In this document: in pieces, positions 1-6,793 of the stretch | Numbering within the stretch: the first letter of the stretch is position 1 | Layout: each line of letters starts with the position of its first letter | NCBI GenBank assembly: GCA_017504325.1 | Contig: JAFVRL010000175.1 | Coordinates: 1-12,511 of the forward strand | Origin: Lentisphaeria bacterium | GTDB taxonomy: Bacteria; Verrucomicrobiota; Lentisphaeria; Victivallales; UBA1829 | Reading direction: 5' to 3' | Length of the DNA stretch: 12,511 nt | Translations under genes and position numbers: made by a program | The notes under the pieces: model-generated | Seen by the model: the letters and a program-made list of their open reading frames with translations, nothing else | Databases searched by the model: none | What the model was told of the DNA's origin: nothing

Positions 1-258
1 TATGGTAAGTTTTCCTTTTGTTGCATCCCATGCTATGGGCATACGCTCATCCAGAAAGGCAGTTTTTCCGTCGGCAGGAAGTTCAAAGATCTGCACATTG
101 GGCAGTCCTGCTTTTTCTGCGATCTCTTTGGCACAGAAAGCCGCTTCATGGTAGGCTTTGTAAGTCTGGGGAAACTCTTTTTTCCACAGATTTTCTGTTT
201 CTCTCATCAGAAAATCCGCATCGGTTTTTTTCAGAAAATCTCTGTAAAGATTTATCAT
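1..258 (-). CDS. Probable M28-type peptidase, N-terminus only (runs off the left edge)
   Basis: The first 86 codons are visible, starting at an ATG at 258 with a Shine-Dalgarno AGGAA at 266-270, seven bases upstream. There is no signal peptide. The N-terminus is a charged, amphipathic helical stretch rich in Lys and Glu, followed by a segment reading ELPADGKTAF and then DERMPIAWDATKG (about residues 59-81). This resembles the N-terminal segment of M28/DUF4910-like aminopeptidases as I remember it, where a 'PADGKT...MP.AWDA' stretch precedes the metallopeptidase core. The zinc-binding core lies outside the window, so the family call rests on N-terminal resemblance alone and catalysis cannot be assessed. 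The gene sits 114 bp downstream of the DUF4838 gene on the same strand, behind two hairpins, so it is probably transcribed mostly on its own. Another lineage-specific cytoplasmic protein is possible. Confidence 0.5.
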   Translation of the reverse strand, partial: MINLYRDFLKKTDADFLMRETENLWKKEFPQTYKAYHEAAFCAKEIAEKAGLPNVQIFELPADGKTAFLDERMPIAWDATKGKLTI

Positions 259-300
259 TTTTCCGTTCCTTATGTAATTAAAATGGTGTTTTAACAAGAA

Positions 301-330
301 TGCCTGCACCGGTTATATACGGTACAGGCA
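301..330 (-). terminator. Hairpin terminator candidate downstream of the DUF4838 gene
   Basis: Read on the minus strand, TGCCTGTACCG and CGGTGCAGGCA form an 11-bp stem around an 8-base AT-rich loop, followed by the T-rich tract TTCTTGTT. On the minus-strand RNA the stem is fully paired if one U-G wobble is allowed. On the plus-strand RNA the same position is a C-A mismatch. This asymmetry suggests that the minus-strand transcript, from the 373-3321 gene, is the one that folds. The T tract is imperfect, so termination may be partial. Confidence 0.55.
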
Positions 331-341
331 CTTAATTTACA

Positions 342-372
342 ACTTGCAAACAGGTTTTGCAAGTCTTTTTTC
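342..372. terminator. Perfect 9-bp hairpin with a flanking T run, probably bidirectional
   Basis: ACTTGCAAA at 342-350 and TTTGCAAGT at 356-364 form a perfect 9-bp stem with a 5-base loop. On the plus strand it is followed by CTTTTTTCTT, the classic shape of an intrinsic terminator. On the minus strand it begins 9 bases after the TAA of the DUF4838 gene and is followed by the weaker tract TGTAAATT. No plus-strand gene ends here, so its useful roles are protecting the 3' end or terminating the minus-strand transcript, and blocking stray rightward transcription antisense to the DUF4838 gene. Confidence 0.55.
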
Positions 373-3321
373 TTATTTTCCGCTTGCTGTTATATAGACT
401 TCATCGAAATCCATAAATCCATTGGCATCTTTTGGATAAAGCCATGCGGCAAATTTTGTAAGATCGTACTTGGGAAGCTGTACTTCCACGGCAACATCTT
501 TCCACTCTTTCGTATCAAAATCCTGCTTGTAGATACTGATGCTTTTTCTGTGGATGCGTCTGCCGTTTCTGATGTCATAGCAGTACCAGAAGAAATTTAC
601 TTTTCCTGTGCCTCTCACCCGGAAACGGATCTTTACTTTTTCACTTTTTCCAAAATAATCATTGGCAATGATCCCGTTGATCCTCATAAAGTGGGCTTTG
701 GGATCTTCCGGACTTCCTTCCAGACTTGCCGCAACATTTTTGCCGGAAAAATGCCAGAAGGCTGGTTTTTTCCCGTCTTTCACCTGCCATGTGGAGGTGG
801 ATTTCTGCTTTTTCTTATCCACCTCATTGAAAGAACCGTTCCGCCATGTTCTGGTATCCAGTTCTTTTCCATGGGCATTCACACTGCGTTCTTTGCAGAA
901 GTTTACAGGCAGGAATACTCCCACATTATGGGGTGTACCGATACTCCATGTGGAGGATTCCACCGGAGTTCCGGATTTCATCACGACTCCATTGATCTTT
1001 CTTGCCCGCAGGACATTTACTTTCCATGCCTGTCCGTCAAAACATTTTTCTCCAAGAGGTGCTGTGGGGATCCTTGCTTCAAGGATCCAGCGGTCTTTCA
1101 ATTTTTTTGTCTTGACTTCAATACCGGAGGTAAAGTTTCTGTCCGGTTTGCTTCCGGGGTTGACATAATGATCAAAAACTTTTCCCGCTGAAGAAACAAT
1201 GATCTGATAATAGGAATTTCCCAGATCCGGGTGATTGAGGAAAAATTCCACCGTATTATCCTGCCAGACTGCACCATCAAGAGCTTCTCTTGTATCTTCT
1301 GTAAGTTTATCCGGGGTGGGTTCCATACATTCCACACCGAAATAGATGTTTTCTTCTTCATGGAATACTCTTACAAAAGTCTGATTTTTGGCAAATCCGG
1401 TATTGTTGGTAAGTTTGAAGCCGGAAATGGTATCAGCTTTTTTCCAGTCTTTTTCATCAAGAACACCGTCGATTTTAACAGGGGCACTTTTACGGAAGGA
1501 ACGGATCTCTCTATGATTGGCAAGATAATCTTTCCGGAATTTTTCCCAGGTCATGGCAAAAATTTTCCGTTCTCTCTGAATGTGCTGCAATGAGCGTTTA
1601 TCCGGATCTTTTGCAGCGGCTTTTTCGGCAGCGTCAAGATAGGCAAGGAGCTGTTTGTGGACACCGGGGCGGTCAAGGCATCTGCCAAGAGGAGAACTGT
1701 GACCGTGACCGTAGCAGCCGGGAGTTTCCAGAAATGCCTTGCTCAAAAGTTTGCGGAAGTCCCGCATACCGGCTTCCCAGGCAAGTTTTCCGTAGTAAAG
1801 TGTATTGATTTCTTCCGTAAGTTTCTCTGTATCGGTTTTGATGTTCCAGGACTGTTCTGCAAAGGTGTACATGGTCTGCCACATACCGTACCAGCAGAGT
1901 TTTGCCATGGGGAATTTATCATATCTCTTTGAGTATTTTCCATCAACAGGGGGCATCTGGGGACGGATGCCGCGGACACCAAGTTTATAATAAAGACGCA
2001 TGAAATCAGGATAGATATATTCAATAGGCATAAAGGCATATCCGAATGTATCAATCTGACCGTATGTTACCAGAGGTATCCCCAGTTTTTGAGAGAGTTT
2101 CTGCCAGTCTTTGTGCTTTCTGTAATAATCTCTGTTGGTGAGACAGTTGGGGTCATCCAGTTTATGCCGGTAGCAGATACGGTTGAAGGAGAGTTCCATT
2201 GTGGCAAAGCGTTTATCCGGCAGAATCTGCGTGGGGGCTTCCTGGAAGTTCTGGTAGGCAATGGTATTGAGTTTTGCGGAAGGTTCCCGTTTCTTTACAT
2301 AATCAATAAGCTGATTCATAAATGTCCAGTAACGGTTGGTCATCATACTGGAGCCGAGATCCAGTTTTTTGCAGTTTTCACACTGACACCAGCCGGTACC
2401 GTCGTTGTTTACAAGGCGGTAACAGCCGCCGGGGGTCTGCTTGCAGGTCTGCTGAATATTTTTCAGCAAGTTTTCCGCCATGATGCGGATGACATCAGGA
2501 TGACTGGTGCAGGGCTGATATTTCTGTCCTTCAAGGAAGGTGCGTTTGCCGTTGATGAGAGGGAAATATTCCGGATGTTCTTTAAACATCTTATGAAAAT
2601 CTCTTGTTACATCTTTATGTTTTTTCCCATCAACATAATATCCGGCAAGAAGAAGTGTGAAACAGTGGCCGCCATCCTGAATGACTGCTGCACGCTTTTT
2701 CAATTCAGCTTTCAATTCCTTCCGCAGAACAGTCTGGGGAATATCAAAGATCCGCAGTCTGTTCCGCAGCATCCAGTCGAAAGAGTCCCATTTGGGGCTT
2801 GCCACGCTGGCACTTCCCCAGTTGATATTACGGAAGAAAAAGTCGGGATTGCTGATCCATTCGCCTTCGGGTACAGCAATATTTTTCTGTACGGTAAAAT
2901 ATTCCCCATCTTCACCGGGGACAAGCCAGCGGATCCCGGTATATTTTTTCAATAATTCATATACCCCGTAAAGAAAGCCCACCTCCTGTTTTCCATAAAA
3001 GGTAAGATCTTTTTCTGTGGTCTTTACCATGAAGCCTTCATCTTTGAGCCTCTTGTCATCGGTCAGGGCAAAACGGATGCTTTTTGTGCCTTTGACGGCT
3101 TTTTCCGCAATGACAGGCTTTTCCCCCTGCGAGATCTTTGCAAGAAATTTTGCCAATTCTTCCGCCGCATGTTTTTCCACAGCGGAGGCATCCTTTTTAA
3201 CAACGATGGTACAAAGGCTTTTCCCGTTCTTCACCATCTGGAAGTCCGCAAAAAGTGTACCTGAAAGCATAGTGGCAGCGATCAAGGATGCCAAACACTT
3301 TCCGTAAAAACTTGTTTTCAT
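373..3321 (-). CDS. Secreted DUF4838 protein with CBM9-like and C-terminal beta-sandwich-like domains
   Basis: This 982-residue protein has an N-terminal signal peptide (basic MKTSFYGK, hydrophobic core to about residue 22, likely cleavage after LFA at 25). Residues 27-155 resemble the alpha/beta domain that precedes the catalytic barrel in GH67 and GH20 enzymes. Residues 160 to about 470 match DUF4838, including HEKMF-type and CQCENCKKLD (312-321) segments with clustered cysteines. A helical region continues to about 600. Residues 612-807 fit a CBM9-like fold, starting with APVKIDGVLDEKDWKKA. Residues 820-980 look like a further carbohydrate-binding or interaction domain. The role is probably binding or hydrolysis of a complex glycan outside the cytoplasm; DUF4838 activity is poorly defined, so no substrate is claimed. 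The start is supported by AAGGAG, about six bases upstream of the ATG. The gene is divergent from the GH20 operon and probably shares its regulation. Confidence 0.85.
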   Translation of the reverse strand: MKTSFYGKCLASLIAATMLSGTLFADFQMVKNGKSLCTIVVKKDASAVEKHAAEELAKFLAKISQGEKPVIAEKAVKGTKSIRFALTDDKRLKDEGFMVKTTEKDLTFYGKQEVGFLYGVYELLKKYTGIRWLVPGEDGEYFTVQKNIAVPEGEWISNPDFFFRNINWGSASVASPKWDSFDWMLRNRLRIFDIPQTVLRKELKAELKKRAAVIQDGGHCFTLLLAGYYVDGKKHKDVTRDFHKMFKEHPEYFPLINGKRTFLEGQKYQPCTSHPDVIRIMAENLLKNIQQTCKQTPGGCYRLVNNDGTGWCQCENCKKLDLGSSMMTNRYWTFMNQLIDYVKKREPSAKLNTIAYQNFQEAPTQILPDKRFATMELSFNRICYRHKLDDPNCLTNRDYYRKHKDWQKLSQKLGIPLVTYGQIDTFGYAFMPIEYIYPDFMRLYYKLGVRGIRPQMPPVDGKYSKRYDKFPMAKLCWYGMWQTMYTFAEQSWNIKTDTEKLTEEINTLYYGKLAWEAGMRDFRKLLSKAFLETPGCYGHGHSSPLGRCLDRPGVHKQLLAYLDAAEKAAAKDPDKRSLQHIQRERKIFAMTWEKFRKDYLANHREIRSFRKSAPVKIDGVLDEKDWKKADTISGFKLTNNTGFAKNQTFVRVFHEEENIYFGVECMEPTPDKLTEDTREALDGAVWQDNTVEFFLNHPDLGNSYYQIIVSSAGKVFDHYVNPGSKPDRNFTSGIEVKTKKLKDRWILEARIPTAPLGEKCFDGQAWKVNVLRARKINGVVMKSGTPVESSTWSIGTPHNVGVFLPVNFCKERSVNAHGKELDTRTWRNGSFNEVDKKKQKSTSTWQVKDGKKPAFWHFSGKNVAASLEGSPEDPKAHFMRINGIIANDYFGKSEKVKIRFRVRGTGKVNFFWYCYDIRNGRRIHRKSISIYKQDFDTKEWKDVAVEVQLPKYDLTKFAAWLYPKDANGFMDFDEVYITASGK

Positions 3322-3377
3322 TTTTTACTCCTTTTTTTTGAGTTGGTTACAGCTGCATTTTACATTCTTCTGCTGAT

Positions 3378-3406
3378 AGTATAGTGTAAAAAAAGAAAAA
3401 ATGCAA
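3378..3406 (-). promoter_or_regulatory. Candidate sigma70-type promoter for the DUF4838 gene
   Basis: On the minus strand, TATACT (3383-3378) is a 5/6 match to the -10 consensus. A poor -35 element, TTGCAT (3406-3401), lies exactly 17 bases upstream. The spacer is very T-rich. Transcription would begin near 3371, giving a leader of about 50 bases before the ATG at 3321. The weak -35 would fit an activator-dependent promoter. Predicted by eye only. Confidence 0.45.
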
Positions 3407-3417
3407 ATAAAATTATC

Positions 3418-3459
3418 TGTAAAAAATGTAAGAAATATTGTAAAATATGTAAGGAGGAT
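3418..3459. repeat. 21-bp imperfect tandem direct repeat, TGTAA-rich operator candidate
   Basis: Two consecutive 21-base units (3418-3438 and 3439-3459) each carry two TGTAA boxes nine bases apart, so TGTAA begins at 3418, 3427, 3439 and 3448. The units agree at most positions of their first 15 bases. A 21-bp period equals two helical turns and is the usual spacing of half-sites for AraC-family regulators. The repeat lies just upstream of the minus-strand promoter candidate. AT-rich composition makes single TGTAA boxes common, so the regular spacing is the real evidence. Confidence 0.5.
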
Positions 3460-3489
3460 ACCTGTGGTCTCCATTTAATATTTAATACA

Positions 3490-3524
3490 GTCAGAATATA
3501 CATTTTACAAGTCAGATTATACAT
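3490..3524. repeat. 14-bp direct repeat with 21-bp spacing, operator candidate
   Basis: GTCAGAATATACAT (3490-3503) and GTCAGATTATACAT (3511-3524) differ at one of 14 positions and begin exactly 21 bases apart. The pair lies about 40-70 bases upstream of the -10 candidate of the plus-strand operon, which suits an activator. Its sequence differs from the repeat at 3418-3459 but has the same period. No regulator gene is visible in the window. Confidence 0.55.
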
Positions 3525-3565
3525 GAAAAAAGTCCGGTTTTCTTCTTGAAAATTCTGCGATTTGT

Positions 3566-3571
3566 TATATT
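3566..3571 (+). promoter_or_regulatory. Weak -10 candidate for the GH20 operon
   Basis: TATATT at 3566-3571 is the best -10-like hexamer ahead of the operon. No good -35 lies at 16-18 bases; the nearest match, TTGAAA at 3546-3551, is only 14 bases away. A promoter with a poor -35 next to direct repeats would fit positive control. The leader would be about 45 bases. Confidence 0.3.
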
Positions 3572-3622
3572 GTAATACCTGAAAAATAAAAATACATAAC
3601 CAATATATCAAAGGAGTACAGT

Positions 3623-5467
3623 ATGGAAAAAACTCAATTTGCTTTCCGGGCGATCCAGATGGATCTTGCCCGTCAGCCGGAAACCGTTGAATTCATCAAA
3701 AAAGAGATCGATTTTTACAAAGATTGCGGATACAATTTTCTTGTATTGTATCTGGAAGGCAGGATCAGAACCGAATATTTCCATCCTTTCCCCGATCATC
3801 TTTCCTACACAAAGGAAGAGATGGCTGAAGTCGTTGCCTACGCCGCAAAGCAGGGCTTGGAGACCATTCCTGTAGTCTCTCTTCTCGGTCATGCCGAACA
3901 CTTCCTTATGGGAGAAGATGAGACCATCAGCGAACTGAAAAATGGTGCCTGCGGCAGATTCAATCCCCGTAAACACGTTTTCTGTCCCTCTGCAAAAGAA
4001 ACACATGATTTTATTGAAAGATATGTTACCGATATTGCTGAAATTTTCCCCTCCAGATATTTCCATGCCGGATTCGATGAAGCATGGGATATCGGATATT
4101 GTGATGTCTGTAAAAAACGCCTGGAAAAAGAAGGACAGAGTGGTATCTTCTCCAAACATGTGAACGATATGCATGCCCTCCTTACCGGAAAACTGGGCAA
4201 AAAGATGATGATGTGGGATGACCTTTTTGATATTTATCCCGCCGCTCTCAAAGAAACCCCCAGAGATGTGATCCTCTGTGCATGGCATTATACCGATTTG
4301 GAACAGCTCCCCTACGGTCATGCAGGCGGGCCCAGAAGAGATCAGTTCAAACTCTATGAGGAAATGGGCTTTAAATACATATTTGCCCCCGCTTCTTTCA
4401 GTATGCGCAACATCCGTACCCTTACCGACTATGCCGCAAAAGGCAATGCCATGGGCGGACTTCTTACTGTATGGGAATGTCCCTGTGCATTGGATCTGCC
4501 CTCCATCCTGTATGCCGGAAGACTGTGGAGTCCGGATCATAAGGATTTGAGCAAAAAAGAAGCAATTTCCGCTCTTACTCCTTTGAAAAGTGAAGAGGAA
4601 CTGGATCTGGCAGTATATTACTTGCGTAAACGCCTCCCCATGCTGCCTGCAAGTATGAGCGGCTATCTGGGAAGTGAACTTAATGACGTGGAATATTCCC
4701 GCCGCCTTGTCTGTGAAGCAGCTTTTGCCATGTTCAGCAAGTATAAAGACTGCGGAAATGATACTATGGAAGAATTGTTTATTTCCGTTGCCGCAGAAAA
4801 GATCTTCTTTGATCTGCGTAGTATTCTTCCCCGTCTTTGCGATATCCATACTCCGCAGGATATTTCGGACGATCTGGCAAAAGTCAAAGCTCTTGCCGCC
4901 GAAATCAATGCAAGACGCAAAGCTATCGAATTGAAAGACCGTCCCGACCGTCCCAGCAATAAAAATGACCGTGTCTTTGATTATATTGAGGAAATGCTTG
5001 CCGCAATTCCTGAAAAAGGACCTCTGGGCAATGCCGTTTTGCGGGTGCGTTATCCCTTCGGCGGCAGCGGACTTCATTTCTATGTGCAGTATGAAGGGGA
5101 GGATTTCTGGCAGTGGCATGAGATCAAAAATGTTTCCAGTATGGGATGTAATTTCAATCAGGATGAAAACCTTATGCTTACGCCTTTCCATGCGGAAAAA
5201 AATCCTGTGGCAATGCGTATCGAATTGAAGAATTACTATGTGGGCTGTCCCATTATGTATGCCGAGATCGAAACTGCCGCCGGAAGATTCGTTCCCGCCG
5301 GTATCACCAATATCGAGGGCCGTATCGAACAGCCGGAAGCATTGCTCAATGACGGCAGAAATGCCGCCTTCTTCGGTGACGGGGAAGTTCAGGCATTCCG
5401 CAAGTTCAATGACACCAATGCCTGCAAAATGGTCTCCTGCATGGATCTTATGTTGAAAAAAGCATAA
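3623..5467 (+). CDS. Cytoplasmic GH20-type beta-N-acetylhexosaminidase-like glycosidase
   Basis: This 614-residue protein has a GH20-like barrel from about residue 8 to 310. HAGFDE (148-153) supplies the Asp152-Glu153 pair of the family, in which Glu is the acid/base and Asp assists the substrate-assisted mechanism on N-acetylhexosamines. MMWDD (196-200) and TVWECP (282-287) match later barrel segments with the conserved Trp residues. A cysteine pair (YCDVCKK, 159-165) follows the catalytic motif. Residues 320-460 appear helical, and 470-614 form a C-terminal region of unknown role. There is no signal peptide and no N-terminal GH20b domain, so it should act in the cytoplasm on imported oligosaccharides. 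A strong AAAGGAG lies seven bases before the ATG. It is the first gene of a four-gene operon; the next gene starts 12 bases downstream. Exact linkage and sugar specificity cannot be read from sequence. Confidence 0.85.
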   Translation: MEKTQFAFRAIQMDLARQPETVEFIKKEIDFYKDCGYNFLVLYLEGRIRTEYFHPFPDHLSYTKEEMAEVVAYAAKQGLETIPVVSLLGHAEHFLMGEDETISELKNGACGRFNPRKHVFCPSAKETHDFIERYVTDIAEIFPSRYFHAGFDEAWDIGYCDVCKKRLEKEGQSGIFSKHVNDMHALLTGKLGKKMMMWDDLFDIYPAALKETPRDVILCAWHYTDLEQLPYGHAGGPRRDQFKLYEEMGFKYIFAPASFSMRNIRTLTDYAAKGNAMGGLLTVWECPCALDLPSILYAGRLWSPDHKDLSKKEAISALTPLKSEEELDLAVYYLRKRLPMLPASMSGYLGSELNDVEYSRRLVCEAAFAMFSKYKDCGNDTMEELFISVAAEKIFFDLRSILPRLCDIHTPQDISDDLAKVKALAAEINARRKAIELKDRPDRPSNKNDRVFDYIEEMLAAIPEKGPLGNAVLRVRYPFGGSGLHFYVQYEGEDFWQWHEIKNVSSMGCNFNQDENLMLTPFHAEKNPVAMRIELKNYYVGCPIMYAEIETAAGRFVPAGITNIEGRIEQPEALLNDGRNAAFFGDGEVQAFRKFNDTNACKMVSCMDLMLKKA

Positions 5468-5479
5468 AATGGTGAATAT

Positions 5480-6217
5480 ATGACAACTTTGAAGATCATG
5501 AGTTACAATATCCATTCCGGTATCGGACTGGATGATATTGTGGATTACACCCGCATGGCGGAATGTATCAATAAATACGCTCCGGATGTTGTGGGTTTTC
5601 AGGAAGTAGCCCAGGATCATCCCCGTGCCAGAGGTATTTTTCCCATGGAATTCATGGGGAAAATACTGGGGATGAAAGGGGAATTCGGCAAGACGATCCA
5701 TGTATCAAGACCCGGTATGGATTATGATTACGGGATCGGTTTCCTTTCCCGGTTCGATTATGAATATATCACAAAACTGCCTTTGCCCAATATTGAGAAA
5801 CTTGAACCCAGAGTTGCCCAGTTTGCAAAGATCAAAGCTCCGGTGGAATTTATTTTCGTCAATACCCATTTCGGTATCAAAAGTGAATACAATGATCCCG
5901 GAGAGGTACACCGGATGCGCTTTGATCAGCTTGCGGCGATCAATGCGGAACTGGATAAAATCCTTGCGGGGAAAGATATTCCCTGTGTGATCACCGGGGA
6001 CTTTAATGCCAGACCCGGTTCGGAATGTATCGATCTTCTGGAAAAAACATGGAATGTTACAGATCTGAAACTCTTTACCTTCCCTGCCGATAAGCCGGAC
6101 AGAAAGATCGACTATATCGCAACAAGGGGAAATATCCGCTTGCGTTCCTATGCTGTACTGGATGAAAAAGTAGTTTCCGATCACGCTCCCATTATTGCTG
6201 AACTGGATTTTGAATAA
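5480..6217 (+). CDS. Endonuclease/exonuclease/phosphatase (EEP) family hydrolase
   Basis: This 245-residue protein spans one complete EEP (DNase I-like) domain. The family motifs are all present in order: SYNIHSG with Asn10, QE at 41-42 (metal-binding Glu), NTHFG with Asn128 and His130, GDFNARPGS with Asp174 and Asn176, KIDYI (209-213), and the terminal SDHAP with Asp234 and His235. The residues for Mg-dependent phosphoester hydrolysis are therefore intact. No signal peptide or DNA-binding extension is seen. The family covers nucleases, sphingomyelinases and inositol or sugar phosphodiesterases, so the substrate is open. Placement between a glycosidase and a sugar-phosphatase-like gene favours a carbohydrate phosphoester over DNA (inference). 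The SD (GGTGA, 5471-5475) is weak, so expression may depend on coupling to the gene before it. Confidence 0.85.
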   Translation: MTTLKIMSYNIHSGIGLDDIVDYTRMAECINKYAPDVVGFQEVAQDHPRARGIFPMEFMGKILGMKGEFGKTIHVSRPGMDYDYGIGFLSRFDYEYITKLPLPNIEKLEPRVAQFAKIKAPVEFIFVNTHFGIKSEYNDPGEVHRMRFDQLAAINAELDKILAGKDIPCVITGDFNARPGSECIDLLEKTWNVTDLKLFTFPADKPDRKIDYIATRGNIRLRSYAVLDEKVVSDHAPIIAELDFE

Positions 6218-6228
6218 GGAAGAAGAAA

Positions 6229-6792
6229 ATGGAAAAAGCCTTTTTTCTTGACCGTGACGGAGTTATCATCGAAGATGCCAATTATCTTTCCAAACCGGAA
6301 CAACTGCGCCTTATCCCCGGAGCCGCGGAGGGGATCACCCTCATCCGGGAACATGGGTATAAAGTGATCGTGGTTTCCAATCAGTCCGGCATTGCCCGTG
6401 GGTATTTTACATTTGATGATCTTGCAAAAGTGGAAAAAGCCCTTATTGCCATGCTGGAGGAAAAAGGGGCAAAAGTGGATGCCTGGTATTATTGTCCCCA
6501 CCATGAAAAAGGTTGTATTGCGGAATATGCTGTCAAATGCACCTGCCGCAAACCTCTGCCGGGACTCGTTCTGCAAGGGATGCAGGAGCATCATATTGAT
6601 CCGGAAAGATCGGCAATGATCGGAGACAAACTTTCCGATGTGCAATGTGCGGTAAATGCCGGAATAAAACATTATGCGAAAGTTTCCACCGGTCACGGTT
6701 CGGAGGAGCTGGAAAAAGGTGCTGTTCCCGGTATGATCGAAGAAACAAGTATTCTTCCTGCCATCAAAAAACTTTTAACGGAGATGCAGTAA
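6229..6792 (+). CDS. gmhB: GmhB-like HAD phosphatase (D-glycero-D-manno-heptose-1,7-bisphosphate 7-phosphatase family)
   Basis: This 187-residue protein has the usual GmhB length and all its marks. FLDRDGVI gives the nucleophile Asp8 and acid/base Asp10, SNQSGIARG (50-58) is HAD motif II, RKPLPG (107-112) holds the motif III lysine, and IGDKLSDV (131-138) is motif IV. The zinc-loop ligands of GmhB are present as C89, H91, C104 and C106. Family members remove the 7-phosphate of heptose bisphosphate during LPS or S-layer heptose synthesis. No GmhA or HldE partner is nearby, and the gene lies inside a glycosidase operon, so it may act on another sugar phosphate. It starts 11 bases after the EEP gene with GGAAG upstream, and ends one base before the next start codon, which indicates translational coupling. 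The fold is certain; the physiological substrate is not. Confidence 0.85.
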   Translation: MEKAFFLDRDGVIIEDANYLSKPEQLRLIPGAAEGITLIREHGYKVIVVSNQSGIARGYFTFDDLAKVEKALIAMLEEKGAKVDAWYYCPHHEKGCIAEYAVKCTCRKPLPGLVLQGMQEHHIDPERSAMIGDKLSDVQCAVNAGIKHYAKVSTGHGSEELEKGAVPGMIEETSILPAIKKLLTEMQ

Positions 6793-6793
6793 T

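Noticed and set aside
18..281. 87-codon plus-strand frame at the left end
   Set aside because: The minus strand has a better supported start with a Shine-Dalgarno and a protein-like N-terminus. The plus frame is Phe, Leu, Arg and Ser-rich and has no ribosome site.
2089..2955. 288-codon plus-strand frame inside the DUF4838 gene
   Set aside because: Shadow frame of a well-supported minus-strand gene. Its translation has no recognisable domain and no ribosome site.
3608..5701. 697-codon minus-strand open frame antisense to the GH20 and EEP genes
   Set aside because: The plus strand carries clear catalytic motifs of two families across this span. The antisense translation is rich in His, Ile and Phe with no domain logic and crosses the gap between two real genes. 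It arises from codon bias against codons that read as stops on the other strand.
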